This document shows, piece after piece, positions 1 to 13,400 of a DNA stretch of 64,000 nt (the first letter of the stretch is position 1; each line of letters opens with the position of its first letter). Source of the stretch: Haematococcus lacustris. Lineage: Eukaryota; Chlorophyta; Chlorophyceae; Chlamydomonadales; Haematococcaceae. A program made the translations under genes and the position numbers. Where the stretch lies: the NCBI GenBank assembly GCA_030144725.1, contig JASKMD010000026.1:2888552-2952551 (forward strand), written 5' to 3'. The notes beneath the pieces were generated by a model. The model had not been told where the DNA came from. It made no database searches and saw nothing but the letters and a program-made list of their open reading frames with translations.

Positions 1-296
1 AGTCAAGCTGGGTGATGTGGGTCTGTGTGTATATTGACGGTCAAATTAGTCAAATGCTTGCCCGTGACCTTGGTTGCGTGAGCCAACTCTTGCAACCAGT
101 GGGCAGAGGGCCTACTGTAGAGGGTTGGTTAGTTGAAGGCACCATCAGCCAGCTTACTCTGCGCCTGCCTCCCTGTCTCTCTTCTACATGTGTGGTGCTT
201 GTTGACTTCCTTTATGTAGTGCTGCCTGCCTGCTCAGCTCCATGCTTGCTTTTGGTTCTTTGCTTCATGCTGTGCCTGGGTTGTGCCTCTTGCAGA

Positions 297-1024
297 TGAT
301 GCAACAGCATGAGCGCATGTTCTCAGCAATGGCTTGCGTGGGGAAGAGTTCAGGGATGTGCTCTCTTTTTCGTTCATGCTGTGTATCGATGATCTTGTTT
401 GGGCATGTCATCGAGGTCCTGGCAGAGCCCGCTGCAGTGGGTCCTGCTGGCTTGGCAGCCCAGCCTGCCTCTTGGCTGCCCTGCGGGAACAGCCTGGTGG
501 AGGGCTGGTGCAGCCAGCTGCTGGCTAGGGTGTGCCAGCTCTTCTGCAACAACTCCCCTGACTTGGAGGGGCCGCCGGACCACACAAGGATCGAGGAGTG
601 TCAGGCGCTCGCTGACGGCCATACAATTCTGCTTCGGGTCCAAGTGCAGGCTCCCCCCAGCATGTCACCAGAGGCCGAGAGGCTGCTGGCCTGCTTGACA
701 CTGGTGCTGACGGTGGCACTGCCCTTGGACACCTGGCTGGCAGTCGCCCCTTCATTACCAGCAGCCAGGGCCAGCTTATCGGAGCAAGCCTCAGCCATCC
801 ATGACTTGCTGACCCGCGTGGAGCCAGAGCAGGTGTGGAGCTGGCAGGCGCTGGCTGCAGGCACCCCGGCTGCGGCCAGCTTGGCAAGTGTGCTGCAGGG
901 CGCGGCCAACAAGCTGCAGCTGCTACACCTGGTCGCACCTGCACCTCAAGGCTGGCAGCCTGGTCGACTGACCGTGGATAGGGGCAGAGGCCCACCGGAG
1001 CTGATAATCTTGTGCTTCCATTGA
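297..1024 (+). CDS. Terminal exon of an unrecognised gene (partial)
   Basis: An open frame follows a good splice acceptor (CCTCTTGCAG, ending at 296) and runs to a TGA at 1022-1024, about 242 codons. The upstream part of the gene would lie outside the window or in earlier exons that I cannot identify. The translation is not low-complexity. It has leucine-rich, helix-like segments such as LLACLTLVLTVALPLDTWLA and ends in ELIILCFH. I recognise no family, motif or catalytic residue. A competing antisense frame (1226 to 525, minus) is rich in Pro/Ser/Arg and looks like a shadow. The coding call rests on the acceptor, the length and the composition only. Confidence 0.4.
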
Positions 1025-2280
1025 CGCTGAGCATTGACCATTGCGCTTTCTTGACTCTTGCCAAGCGCTGTGAATAGGACATGCTTGGCACTCCCTCTAT
1101 AAGGGGTAGTTTGAGCTGCTGCTGGGGACTGGGCAGGTGGTGTGTGAGGCAGGACTGGGCACAGGGCTCGGAGGGAAGTGGGTGGGCTTGAGAGGCACCG
1201 GGGATAGGATTCAGACTGCAAGACAAGAAGACCTATGTTCTACCAACCGTGCCAACATATGTCCTACTGCGTGCTTGAAGGATGCAAGGGCTGCCTAGCT
1301 TCGACAGCTCAGAAGTCAGACAGTGGCTAGCCGACATGCTTCATGTTCTTGCTCTCACATGCTTTAAGTTTTCCCTGCTCTAATAGCTCAGCATATCACA
1401 GTGACTATCTGACATGCTGCATGTGAGTAGAAGGTGGTGCCCCTGTGTAGCTTGAACGTGTGAACCTATAACAATGCAGTGCTTTCTTGTGTAGCAGGCG
1501 TAACAGGTTCAAAAGCTTTCTTGCCCAACAACTCAGGGTCACTCCGGGGGCTCTAGGGCACGCGGGGTGTCACAAGCGTTCGTCGTGACCAAGGTATTTC
1601 ACCAGCAGCTAGGCATACACGTGGGGGATTGTGGGCTCCGCTGAGCAAGCCACTCAGCACAAGCCACAGACACGCTACCTGTCAGTCAGGTGTCCCCAAC
1701 TAACGGTAAACCGACCCTTGGTAATCAAAACGACGCCGCGTCTCAGCCCCGTGGTTTCTATTTATGCTACGCACATCGCTGGATAGAGGACTCCGGCAGC
1801 TATGCGGTGCAACATGTATCATTAACTATTGTGCAGTGTGCCGAGTGTTATTGCAGCTCAAATCTTGACATTCAAATTCATGCCAGTTTTGCTTATGCGG
1901 GCCTCGCCGCGACCAACCGACGTGGCCCAGGAGCACCTGCGCACAGTGAGGCACAGTCGCCGCAGTCAAAGCATTCACATGACATGTGAACGATTCACAT
2001 GGCATGCCAAACCGATGTAACAAAGCCCCTTCACCCATGCATGAAATATACAAGGTTGCTGCGATGCTTGACCCGCTCGTGAGCAGTACTGATGACTTGG
2101 CCATTCTACAAAACCCCACAAGGTGTCTAGGCTATTGCTCTGTTACCTTGCTCGGCAGGTTGGGTCCCATCTGTCACGCCCGCCCTCCGCTTGCGTGTAG
2201 AGCTCGTGTCCAGCTCCGATGTGGCCCCTTGTTGCTCGACTGGAGATGTGAGCAGCTCAGGGGATGCACCGGCACCAGCT
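1025..2280. other. Intergenic, no gene seen
   Basis: This 1.25-kb stretch lies between the terminal exon and the next repeat. Short frames here lack splice context or recognisable similarity. No TGTAA algal polyadenylation signal is obvious close behind the stop at 1024. I see nothing else to support. Confidence 0.5.
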
Positions 2281-2540
2281 GCCAGCTGCTGCCAGGGGGG
2301 GGCAGCAGGAGGGGTGGGCAGCTGCTGCCAGGGGGGGGCAGCAGGAGGGGTGGGCAGCTGCTGCCAGGGGGGGGCAGCAGGAGGGGTGGGCAGCTGCTGC
2401 CAGGGGGGGGCAGCAGGAGGGGTGGGCAGCTGCTGCCAGGGGGGGGCAGCAGGAGGGGTGGGCAGCCCAGGGGCGGCGCCAGCACCAGCTGCCAGCTGCT
2501 GCCAGGGGGGGCAGCAGGAGGGGTGGGCAGCCCAGGGGCA
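2281..2540. repeat. 36-bp minisatellite, about 5 copies plus degenerate copies
   Basis: A 36-bp unit (GCTGCTGCCAGGGGGGGGCA...GGGTGGGCA) is repeated head to tail about five times to about 2,466. A degenerate copy follows at about 2,490-2,530. As 36 is a multiple of three, every frame stays open across it, which creates spurious ORFs on both strands. It lies just past the stop codon of the minus-strand ORF ending at 2,577, so it would fall in that gene's 3' UTR or 3' flank. Confidence 0.9.
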
Positions 2541-2576
2541 TCAGCACCAGCATCAGCACCAGCACCTGCCTCCTGC

Positions 2577-3578
2577 TCATCCCCATGCAGTCAATGTGTT
2601 GCAAATGTGGGCCATGACAAGACCCTTCAGCTTGGGCTTCAACCACCCCTTCATGACCTCCTGCTGGTGGAAGCGAAGGTAAGCTTGCAGCTCCCTGACA
2701 GATAGCTTCTGGGCCTGCTCAACAGTGGTGTGGCTGTAATCGCGCCCATCATAGGTCAGAGCATATGCTGCTGACAGTCTATGCTGCCCCTCATGGTCCC
2801 CCACATCAACCACCACCTGCCCCACCCTATGTGTTGCTGCTGCTGCTTTCATCTCCGCCTTTGCTATCCGTCGGGCCATAGCTGCTGCTGCCTCCTCACG
2901 CCGCACTTCTTTGCGTAGCTCTGGCAGCCGCGCTGAAAAGTCAAGCACGTCCACGTTGTCGATGGCATCGATGTGGGTACGCATGGACATGAGCTCAAGC
3001 AGAGCTGGTAGCTCCATGAACATGCCCGTCCCATGCTTGAGTAGCTGCAGCAGGGACTCCACAGGGGCATTCGATATTGGGCAGGCAAGGTAATACACCT
3101 CCAGGTGCGCTTGCACTTGTTGCTGGTCCTGCTCACTTAGCGCGCGGTAGTCAGCCATGGCACGGATCTGCTCTTCATGCTTCTCCCATGTGCCATGCGC
3201 GTCCCACACACGAGGGTCACACATTGGCAGCCGCTGCCCTGTCCTCTTCTGCTGCTGGCCCTCCACTTCCTGCTGTTGCTGCTGGTCTTCCTGTTGTTGC
3301 TGCATCCTCTAGGCATGGCTAACCTCCTCTTGGGCTGCCTCCCATCGCGTTGCAGGGTCAGAGCTGCCAAGAGCTGCAAACAGGCCGGGCAGGGCATTCT
3401 GTATCCAGACGTGCTGTTCGTAGTAGCATGACATGGCCCGGCAATGCACCTGCAGGTAGGTGAGCAGTTGATGCTCCTGCTGCTGTCGCTGCTGAGCTGG
3501 CACCAAGTGCTGCAGTTGGCCTTGCATGTCTGACAGGAGCTGGATGCCGGTACAACTCAAAAGCATGCAACCCATCAT
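2577..3578 (-). pseudogene. ORF with one in-frame TAG; SAP-like C-terminus
   Basis: Two open frames, 3578-3309 (89 aa) and 3305-2577 (242 aa), lie in the same reading frame and are separated only by a TAG at 3311-3309 and one AGG codon. Read through, they make about 333 residues: a Gln-rich helical N-terminal half, a Q/E-rich hinge just after the stop, then an acidic helical region with phrases such as ELRKEVRREEAAAAMARRIA. The end, LSVRELQAYLRFHQQE...LKGLVMAHI, resembles a SAP DNA-binding helix-turn-helix; that is a pattern match by eye only. No splice sites neatly remove the stop. It may be a recently disabled gene, a domesticated or transposon-derived ORF, or an ORF with an unrecognised intron. 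I do not recognise the family. Confidence 0.5.
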
Positions 3579-4935
3579 GCTGACTTGCCAACAGGAGCTC
3601 CGGCTGCAGCATAGAACTGCCCACTACCGCCACCACGCTTATCTTCAGCAGCAGGTCCGTGTCCTTTTAAGTAGCAACTAAGCGTGACAGCCCAGGGTGG
3701 GGACCGCTCCCTCTGCCAGGAAAGCTGAGCCAGGGGGGGTCAGCAGGAGGGGGTGGCGGGGCAGTGAGGGGGCTGGGAGGGGGTGGGAGGGGCTGGGAGG
3801 CTTCTGCGGGGGCTAGGAGATGGTGGGGCTGCAAGGGGGTGCGAGGGGGCAGGGTCCAGGAGGTCGGAGTAGGCTAGTCAACTCTTCAAGGCAGAGTCGG
3901 GTCACGCCAAAGGGTAAGGTGGCGGGCCCGATTGATGAACTGCCGTGCTTTCTTTTCCAGCAGCTGTGTCGTAGAGTTACGAACATAGTAATGACTCGAA
4001 ATTCTAGAGGTCAGAGAGGTCAGAGTGGTCAGCTCACAACATGCCGATTTATGCAAGGGGGGCCCTTTTCTGTGTGGCTGCCTAGAGAAACCTCTACCCA
4101 TTCGCACCTCGCTGCAATGTCGCGTTATTTCTTGCCCAACGACGGTCTTCCGACACCGCCTGCACCAATGAAAGGCTCGCGGAGGTGGGCTGAATTTAGA
4201 TTGTACTTCTGGCTCGATAGCAGGCGCCGCTCCATCACTGATGCCGTTACATACCACTAGAACAACCGATAGAGAGCAGCTGAGGTGTGTCCGTGCTCGC
4301 TTGCGCCGGCATGGACTCTGATGCAAGGATTAACGCGCCGCTCGCCAGTAGATGCGAAGTAATTCGCAGGTGCCAATGCAACAAACGCTACCGAAATCGG
4401 TGCACTTTGTAGCGAGTACTTGCATGAAGATTACCAACCCCATGTTGGGGACTCCTGACTGTCAGACAAGCCAGGTACAAGCCAGGTGTGACTTTGTACA
4501 CCGCGGGTTAAGTCTCGGGCCGTGAATCTCAAAAATGCTGTTACTAATCTGCCTGTGTGTGGTCTCCCTCTCCCTGATCTCTCCCTCTCCCTCATGCCTG
4601 GCTTGCCTGACCCCTGACCCGAAGACATGCGAAATGAGCTTGACCCTGGCGTGGAGAGTGAGGCAGCGCCAAGGCTGGTGCTCAGTAGGCGGGTGCCACA
4701 CGGTAGGGCCCTGGATTCCGCCACAGAGCAGGGCCAAGCCGTTGCAAGCTCCACTTGGGGATGTGGGTGCGCTGATGTGGGGGGACTTGAACCACGCTGG
4801 GGGTGTCGTATTGTGCGCTAGAGGAAACGAACACAATGGCACCGAAGTTGCATGTAGGTCAATGTGCTGCCAAAATAGGTCGTAAGGTGTTAATTCCATA
4901 CTCAATTCCTCCAACACAACTCATAGCTCGTACGC
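3579..4935. other. Intergenic, G-rich tract, no gene seen
   Basis: About 3,690-3,870 holds a degenerate G-rich tract (GGGGGTGGGAGGGG-type). The rest contains two overlapping opposite-strand frames (3,820-4,260 plus and 3,886-4,326 minus) without splice context, family similarity or codon bias that would favour either. From about 4,800 to 5,250 the DNA is clearly more AT-rich than its surroundings. I find no terminal repeats there and call no element. Confidence 0.4.
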
Positions 4936-4940
4936 TTACA
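4936..4940 (-). terminator. Candidate TGTAA polyadenylation signal of the lipase gene
   Basis: The plus strand reads TTACA here, so the minus strand carries TGTAA, the usual green-algal poly(A) signal. It lies about 440 bp downstream of the lipase stop codon (5,379-5,377), a plausible 3' UTR length, in a locally AT-rich stretch. A five-base motif is weak evidence alone. Confidence 0.35.
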
Positions 4941-5376
4941 AAAAGGGATAGTTTTGGAGAGTTTGCACGGGTGTCGAGTACTCTGTGGTGTGACTTGACG
5001 ATTACCATTAAAACGTATTGTTGGTATGACAAGAATAACCATATGATTGCTGTCGTTGAGTTGTGAAACCCAGCTTTTCGACATGAAAGTGACGCTTCCT
5101 TTGCTTAAAAACACTTGAACAATTAGATTTTGGCAGTCGCGTGAATAAAATCAAATTGAATGTCTAAGGCCTCGTAAATCAGAAAGGATGATACGGCATC
5201 AAATAAATACTGTAAGGATTCTCGGCAACGCAAAACGGCGTTAATTGGCACAGTTTTAGCTGCGCAGGGTGACTCCTTGACTTCCGTGAGCGATGACGTC
5301 TAGACATGGTGCCAGCAAACCAAACGATCCCTATGGCGGTGGCGGCCTCGCCCCGCGTCGCCGACACTTTTCCGAC

Positions 5377-8300
5377 TCACAGCCCCTGCATCTGCCTTAG
5401 CGCGTATTCCACCACGTGCCCGTGGCTGGCCGCAAAGCGTGCCGCACTGCGCACCACGATGGCGGCATGGGCGTGGTAATGCGCCGTGTCAACCGCCACC
5501 TTTTGCCACTGGAGCAGGTTCAGGTGCCGGATCATATCGGCCTGCAGGCGCTGCTCGCGGCTGCCAGGGGCGTCAGGGGCACCAGGGCCATCCGGGCCGC
5601 TGCCCACCCTAACTCCTGCGGCCTCTGCCCCTGCTCCTGCTTGCCCTGCTGTCGATCCTGCCGCCAATCCTGCTGCCGATCCTGCTGCAGTTACTTTCCC
5701 CGTCTCTTCCGCCCCTGCTGCTCCTGCGGCTGCTGCTCCTGCTCCTGCCCCTGCCTGGAAGCTCACATTCAAGCCCCCAGCCAGCATGCCGGACACTGTA
5801 GAGGGCCCTGCTGCCGCTGCTGCTGCTGCTGCTGCCGCTGCTGCTGCCTGACGAGGCTGATTTGAAGGCAGCTCGTCCCCACTGTCAGCTACACCACCCC
5901 CTCTCTTCCCTGTTGCTGTTGTGCTCGGCACGGATGTTGGCATGGCGGTTGGCATGGCGGTTGGCAAGTTACGGAAGTGCGGGGAGGGTGCAGTGGGGTA
6001 GGTGCTGGGGTGGGGTGAGGCAGGCAGGCAGAGGGAGGGCACAGCGGCCAGGGCGTCTAGGGCCGCGGCCTGCTGTGCGTCTGCCACGTCATCTGCCTCG
6101 GGCCAAACTAGGCCACTGCTGCTGCCTGGCTCTTGGTCGAAGTACGAGAGCAGGCTAGGGAAGGCGGGGCCCAGGGGGTCGGTGCCAGAGTCAGGGGCTG
6201 GGGGGGCGGCAGGGGCAGGGTCAGTAGCTGGGGGGGCGGCAGGGGCAGGGTCAGTAGCTGGGGGGGTGGTAGGGGCAGGGGCTGGGGCAGGGGGGGTGGC
6301 AGGGTCAGGGGCAGGTGGGGCGGCCGAGGCAGGGTCAGGGGTGGAGGCACCCCCAGCCTGTGCCCCCGGCTGCTGTTCATGTTGATGGTGACTGGGAAGG
6401 GTCCCTCCGTCTTGAGCCCCCTGCCCAGCTTGCTGCTGCTGGCCAGGCTCAGCCCAATGAGCAGCCAGCGCCTGTGCACCCAGGTCAGGGCTGCAGCAGC
6501 CAGGGGCTGCCCCTCCCGCCCCCTCAGACTGGCCCCTGTGCGCGGCTGGGGGGTCTGAGCTGCATGGGCAGTCCGGCAGACGCAGTGGTTGCTCAGGCCA
6601 GGGCGGGCGGTGGGGTGAGTTTGAGGCGGGGGCGTGAGGGAGGGCAGGCCTAGGGGAGGTGGGCGGCCAGCAGGGGGAGGGGGCAGCAGGGGGCTGCTCA
6701 GGGGGGAGGGGGGGCACCAGGGGGGCAGTCTCATGGGGTGCATGTGGGCCAGAGCTGCTGCTGCTGCTGCTGCTGCTGCTGCACGGGTCCCCTCTCCCCT
6801 CCCCCTCACCCCCCTGTGGCCCGGCTGCAGCCGTTGCACCTCTCCCTCCCCCCTGCTGCTGGCTACTGGCTGCTACTGCCAGCTGCACCTCCCCTGCCAC
6901 TCCACGTCCATGCACTTCCAGGGGGGGGGCAGCAGCAGCAGCAGCAGCAGCAGCCCTAAACCCCTGGGGTGCCGCTGAACGCTGGATGACTGAGGAGTAG
7001 CCCTGCCCTGGCCTACCCTGGCCCCCCGCCCCCCCCAGCCCCTGCTGCTCTCCTTCCAGTCTCCCCGACCCTGCCACCGCCACGTGCTCCCCCACACCCC
7101 CTTGACCCCCGCTGAGACCAGCGCGCTGCCTAGCTCCTGCATGTGCCCCGGGAAGCTGGGTGGAAGCTGGGAGTTGGTGTGCTTGCGCTGGTGGTGGCGG
7201 CGGCTGCCACTTGAAGTCCCAGTCCCTGTCTCTCTTGACGGCCAGCAGCAGCAGGTAGTGGTGGCAGCTGCACACCCACAGCCATAGCAGCATGCCCAGC
7301 CACAGCACCAGGAACAGCGGCAGCAGGGCGACAAACACCTCGCCACGCAGCCGGGCATGGCGGGTAGGGGCGGCCCCCTGTAGCTCCTGCTGCAGCTGCA
7401 GCAGCTGGCTGGGTGGGGGGGCGTCCATCTGCTGAGGCTCCAGAGGAGCATGGCCCGTGAGGCGACGCAGGAGGTCCTTCTCCCCCCTCCCTCCCCTCCC
7501 CCCCACCCCTCTCCCCCCACTTCCTCCCTCACCCCCCGCACGTCCCTTGCCAGGCAGCGGTGCAGCCCCCCCCCCCTGGCCCCCCCCCAGCCAGCTGGGC
7601 ACCAGGCTGCTGCCTGCCGCCACCCAGCCCCCCCCCTGGCTGGCGGCAGCAGCAGTGGTAGGGTCGTAGGGGACCAGGGCCGCCTGGCTGCCTTGGCTGC
7701 TGGACTGGTCTGGGTCCCGCCGCCCCCCCCAGCTTCTGAGGCGGCTGCTGCTGCTTTGGCGCCGGGGATGAAAGCGGGCGAGGTGGTGGCGGGGAGGGGG
7801 GGCGGCGGCAGAGGGTGCGGGGGCGAGCCAGGGCAGCAGCAGGGGGGGGGCCCAGGTGGGGGCCCCAGCCAGCCTCCCCCCCCTCCCTGCCGCCACCCTG
7901 GGCTGCAGGTGGAGAGAGGGGGGAGGGGGAGGGGGTGGGGGGCGGGGGGGGGGCTGGCCGAGCCCCCCCAGCCCCCCCAGCCAGCCCAGGTGGAGGTGCT
8001 GGAGCAGGCTGCTGGGGGGTGAAGCGGAGGGGTGGGGGTGCAGGGCAGGGGGGGCGCTGCCGGAGCGGGTTAGTCGGGGCAGGGGCCACCAGTGGGGGGT
8101 GGAGGTGAGGGGGGTGGGGGCAGCCGGGGGGCCGCCAGCTCGCCCCCAGGGGAGGGTCTGTAGATCGCGGCCCAGCTGATGCAGGTTGCCGCTGAGGCGT
8201 TGGGTCAGGCTGGGGGGGCGGGGGGGGCCGGGTGGCTGCTGGGCGCGCCCTGGGTGCAGGGTCAACGCGGTGGAGGGGGGGCGGGGGGGGGGGGGGAGGG

Positions 8301-10372
8301 GGGGCTTAGCCCGGCCATTGGCGGGTGGTAGGGTGAGGAGGGAGAGGCTGTGGTCGTTAGGAGGCATCGCCCCCCCCTGGTGTGCAGCTGGCTGCCCGCC
8401 CTGCTGCTGCTGCTGCTGCTGCTGCTCCCCCTGCTGCTGTGCGGGGGGCAGCAGCAGGGGGGTGGCAGAGGTTATTCTGGGGGTAGCTGAGTGGCGGTTG
8501 AAGGTTGACAGCAGGCTGGCAATGCTGTGTTTGCGGGGGCGGGGGAGGGGGACCCCCCCCTGTTGGTCGGCCCCCAGCTGCTGCTGCCCTCTAGACGCCT
8601 CCCCCTGTGAGGTGCCATCCCTCCTGGCTGCGTCCCCCACCTGCCACCCAGCTGCCTGCGCAGCCAGGGCTGCTGCCCTCCCCTCCCCTGACCCACCCTG
8701 CTGCCCGCTGCCGACAACTGGCTGTGTTGCCTGATGTGGCAACCCAGGTGGTTGAGGCCGGGCGGTTGGCCAGAGCTGCCAGGCACGAGCCTGTGTTGAG
8801 GGGGGACCCAGGTGCCTGGCCTCAGGGGGGGGGGCATGCCACCGACGCATGAGCGCATGGGGCAGCAGCAGGCTCGCCTGCCACCACCCACCACCTGGCC
8901 TGGAGGTAGGCTGGGTCAGAGCCAGCCCCCTCCCTGCCTGGCTCCCTTCTGGCCCCCCCCCTGCCCCTGCCCCTGCCCCTACCCCCACAATGCTCAGCAG
9001 CCCTGCATTGGTCGGGGGGGGCTCTTGGTCATCTGCTGCTGTCCCCCCCGCCCCTAGGCCTGGGTGGCTGGCCCTGGCCAGGCCTGGGGGGGCACCCAGC
9101 AGGCTGTGCCCGGGGTCAGGCCCCTGGCTGCTGTGCCGGCAGCTGGGCCAGGCAGTAGTGGCAGCAGCAGCAGCAGCAGCAGGGTGGGGGAGGGGGGCCG
9201 GGCTGTACTGCTCAGGGCTGGAGTGGGGAGGGTGCTGCCCCAGGGCAAGGCTGGCGGTGGGGCGGGCTGCCAGGGGGGAAGGGCCCTCTTGACGACCCCT
9301 GCTGTGTCTGGCGTGCCCCCCCCCTGACCCTGCCACCACACCCTGCCACGGTGCCTCAGGCAACTGCTGCTGCTGCTCCGGCTGCTTGGCCGCCGGCCGC
9401 CTCTGTCTCTGTAGGGGTGGCGGGCAGGCGGGGTGAGACCCCCCCAGCCCAGCACCTGCCGCTGCTGCTGCCACCAGGTGTGTTTGAGAAGCTGAGGAAA
9501 AGGTGGGCAAGCCATGCATGCCGTGGCTGCCTGACCCTGGGAGGGGCTCCTGGCTGGCCTGGGGGCTGGTGGACTGGCTCAGCACTACGGCCCCCCCAGC
9601 ATCAGCCCCCCCAGCCCCGACAGCAGCAGGGGGGCAGGGGAGGGGCAGAGGGCGGCTGCTAGGCCCTGCCCAGGCACTGCTGTGGTGCCGCCTGACCCTA
9701 CCCAGCACTGCCCACCCCCCCGCCCCCACCCCATCCCCCCATGCCCGCTGCTTTGGGATGGGTCCGAGCTGGCTCCCCCCCCTAGCTGCCAGCGCGCCTG
9801 CCTCCCCCCTGCCCTCCTCCTCCCCGCCCCCCTCCCCCCCGCCCCTGCTCGTGCTGACTCTCCTCCCCTGCGGCTCCTGCCAGCCTAGCGCTGCCATCAC
9901 TGCTGCACCCGGTGGCCTGCTGCCGCACCCCTCTGACAGCACGCTGGTGCTGGCACTGCTGCTAGCCTGGGCCAGCAGGGTGAGGGGCTGCTGCAGGCAG
10001 GCGGCCAGGGGGGGCGGCGGGGACAGCACGCGGGACAGGGTGGCCAGGGCGGCGGTGCGGACAGCCGCTAAGGACTCCTGGCCTGCACAGCTGGCAGCTG
10101 AGTCCAGCCAGCTGCTGAAGGGGCTGGGGGCGGGGCGAGGGAGGTGGGGGCGGGGGAGGGGCGGGGGCGGGGGGGGCGGGGGCGGGGGGCAGCAGGCGTG
10201 GCAAAGGGGTGGGGCAGGGGGCGGGGGGGATGTGGCGGCTGGATGGGTGCCCGTTCACTGTTGTTGTGTTGGCAGCGGCACTGTGGGTGTTGAGGTGGGT
10301 GGCAGTGGGCAGGTCCGAGGTGGCACAGTTGGAGAGTGCAGAGCTGTCGGGGCAGATGGCGGGCTGGCAACC

Positions 10373-10415
<43 letters not shown>

Positions 10416-13400
10416 TCATGCATGTGGCTGGCACTGCCAAGGCCCTGGATGCTCCTGGCGGCCTGGGGTGGGGCTGTGGGGAGGGGCGGGGGCTCAGGGG
10501 CCCGGGAGGTGGAGGTGTGCGGGGGGTGCCCTGGGGGGGGGTGGCTAGGGGGCGGGGGAGGGAGGGCTGCGTGGAGTCCGCCTGTGACCGCATGGGGGGC
10601 TGGGCGGGGCTGCATGATGCATGGGTACCTGGGGGGGGGTAGGGGGGGAGGCAGGCGAGGGGTAAAGGGGGAGGGGAGGGAAGATGAGGGGTGAAGGGTA
10701 AGGGGTGATGAGGGGGAGGGCAGGAAGGGGTAAGGTGGTAGGGCAGGGCAGGGGAGGGGTCAGGGGTGTTGGGAAGGCAGGGGAGGGGTGAAGGGGTAAG
10801 GGGGTGGAGGGACAGCAGTGGGTGCTGGCTGCTGTCCGGCTCCTTACCTTGAGCTCAGGGGCTGGGGGGAGGGCGGCACCACCTCAGCGCTGCCCGCCGC
10901 CCTGCTGCCCAGGTGTTCATGCTCCATGGCTGCGGAGGCGTAGGACACTGTGTAGTCATGTCTGCAGGGCAGCAAGCAGGGGGACAGCTGCGCTGGCGGG
11001 GGGCTGGGTGGGGGGCAGGGGCGTCATGGGGCCAGAGCTGGTCCCACCCCTCGGTGGCTCAACCCTATCCCATTATAGTACAGCGGCCAGGTCACAACAT
11101 ATGACCCTCTCCCCCACCCCATCTCCCCACCCCTATGTGGCAGGCAGGGGGGGCGAGCTGGCGGGGGGCTGGGTGGGGGGCGGGGGGGGGCGGGGCGGTG
11201 GGGGGCTGGGTGGGGGTCAGGAGCGCTAGCGGGGCGGTGTGTGGGCAGGACAGGGGGGTCAGGGGGGCAGCTGGTCCCACCCCTTGGTGGCTGCTGAGGC
11301 CCCCTGCTGCCTGGCCACACTGCCTGCCCACCGCATGTCAGGCCCCCCTGTGAGGCTGGGCTAGAGAATGCTAATGACTGGGTGGCCCTGTGACAGACTA
11401 GGAAGCATTGGCAAGCATTGGACTCCTGGCAGCAGGAGCAGCACACACTGCATCACCATCACCATCACCATCACCACCACCCCCATCTCCATCCCCATCG
11501 TCCCTATTCCCATCATCCCTATTCCCGTCATCTCCATCCCCATCATCCCTATTCCCAATCCCACCCCCCTCCCCATCTGCTGGACCCAGTGCCACCAGTA
11601 CCAGCACCGTCAGCTCGCCCCCGGCTGTCATAGCCGCAGCTGGGCTAGGGCACAGCAGGGCAGAGTGAAGCCAGCGACTGCCCCCCTTGCACCTACACCC
11701 TAACCTGATAGCACACAATGGTGAGTGTGACACCCCACTCCATTAAAACACAATGATGAGCGTGACACCCTCCTTGCACCTTCACCCTGACCCTATAGAC
11801 CACCCTGCTGAGGGTGACGACCCAGGCACTGACGTGCCGTCACATTGGGTGCAGTTACCTGTGTGAAGTTTGCCCCATTGCCCTTACAGGCAACCAGTCC
11901 AGGCCCCACCTGAGGTTCGCCAGGGCTACTCGTTTCCTAAACAGGCTCAGCCCCGCGTGGAATGCATAGCCAGGGTGCGCCATGACTGCCAGCAGCGGCA
12001 GGCCGTCCAGGAAGGTGTCGGCCAGCACCAGCTGGCAGCCGGTCACACTCAGGGTGTAAGGCAGTACACTATTGAGAGCCCGGCGGTACAGGGTGGTGGG
12101 AGTGGACCAGGCGCCCAGGTGTGGGGACGCAAAGGTCAGGAAGTTCAGGGGCTGCACACAGGGCCGGGCCACTGGCCTGCTGCCAGCGCTTGGTCGACTG
12201 TCAGGCCCTGGCTCAGTGGCGGGGTTGCAGCCGGTGCTGCTCGCTCTCCCTGCTGCTGCAGCCGGGCTGAGCTGCGCTAGGCGCCTGGTGAACCTTATGC
12301 TGGCACCCTGGGGTGAGGGGGGAGGCTGGGAGGGGCAGGGTGAGGCTGCTGCTGCTGCTGCTGCTGCTGGTCGGCAAGATGCGTGGAGACCAGTGCTGTT
12401 TGCTGTAGGGGCCGAGTTTTCTACTGCTGCTGCTGCTGCTGCTGCTGCTCCTTGTGCCGCCACAGCTGCTCTGGCGTCCTGAGGTGCTGCCTCAAGCTTG
12501 CGGTCATCCTGCCACTGCAGAACAGCTCCAGTGTTGCTGCCGCTGCCACCTGCCGCCTCTGCCGCTGCTGCCGCCACTGCCTCATCCTGCAGCTCCGCTG
12601 CTTCTGCCACCACTGCCACCTTAGGCAACTCTGCAGCCTTCACCACCTCTGTTGGTGCTTCTAATGAAGGGATAGGGACAGAGGGGGTGGGGGGAGGGCA
12701 GGGTCCGCCTCTGTTTGGCTGTGTAGTGCTGTCCGCTATGCTGCTGGCCGCGCTGTTGACCACAGCAGTGGCAGTGCTGACAGCGGTTGTGCGGCGGGGC
12801 TGTGTTGCTCGTGGCGTGGGTGGGAGGAAGAAGCCGGCAGCTGCCAGCTTGCCAATGGCGTAGCGGGCGATGAGACCTCCTAGGCTGCAGCCACCAGGGG
12901 CCATGCAGCAGCAGCACATGACAGCCTGCCATGCAGCTGCAGCTAGCATGCATGATACTGACCACATGGCAGCACACCCTTCAGCATGGTGCGCTGGGGT
13001 GATACCACGCTTTGCTGAGGGGTGCTCGGCCTGTGCCTGTGACAGTGTGCCTGCAGTTTGTTGTGATGTTGCGAGCTTGCCTGGTGCTGCCATGCTGTTG
13101 CTTACCTGTAGGAGACAAAGGAGATGGCGGTCACGCGCCTGCAGCCCCCCGCAGCCAGTCTGTCACAAAAGGCCATGACCAGGGCTGCCAGCCTGTCTCC
13201 CAAAACGTCGATGCCATCGTATGTCAGTCGGGATGCATTGACACCTGGGGGCACGTTGCAGCACTGCAGTGTGTGGGTCGCCGAGCAGGTGGGGGCATTG
13301 TGCCAGGCTTGCATGGATGACGGTGATGGCGTGGCAACAGCTCGCGGCCACGCACCTGAGTTCAACACCACGACGCGCCTCGGATCCGTGCCTCGCCGCA

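Noticed and set aside
4800..5250. AT-rich stretch as a foreign insertion
   Set aside because: There are no terminal repeats, target duplication or coding similarity. It could simply be 3' flank of the lipase gene.
9503..10642. 379-codon plus-strand ORF opposite the lipase
   Set aside because: It is antisense to the lipase last exon and intron, Gly-rich from the GC skew, and has no family similarity.
11855..13093. Lipase exon 3 read as a stand-alone gene starting at 13,093
   Set aside because: The real exon starts at 12,884. The upstream part of that frame is intron, and the GCSLGG reading loses the conserved FVSYSLGG formed by splicing.
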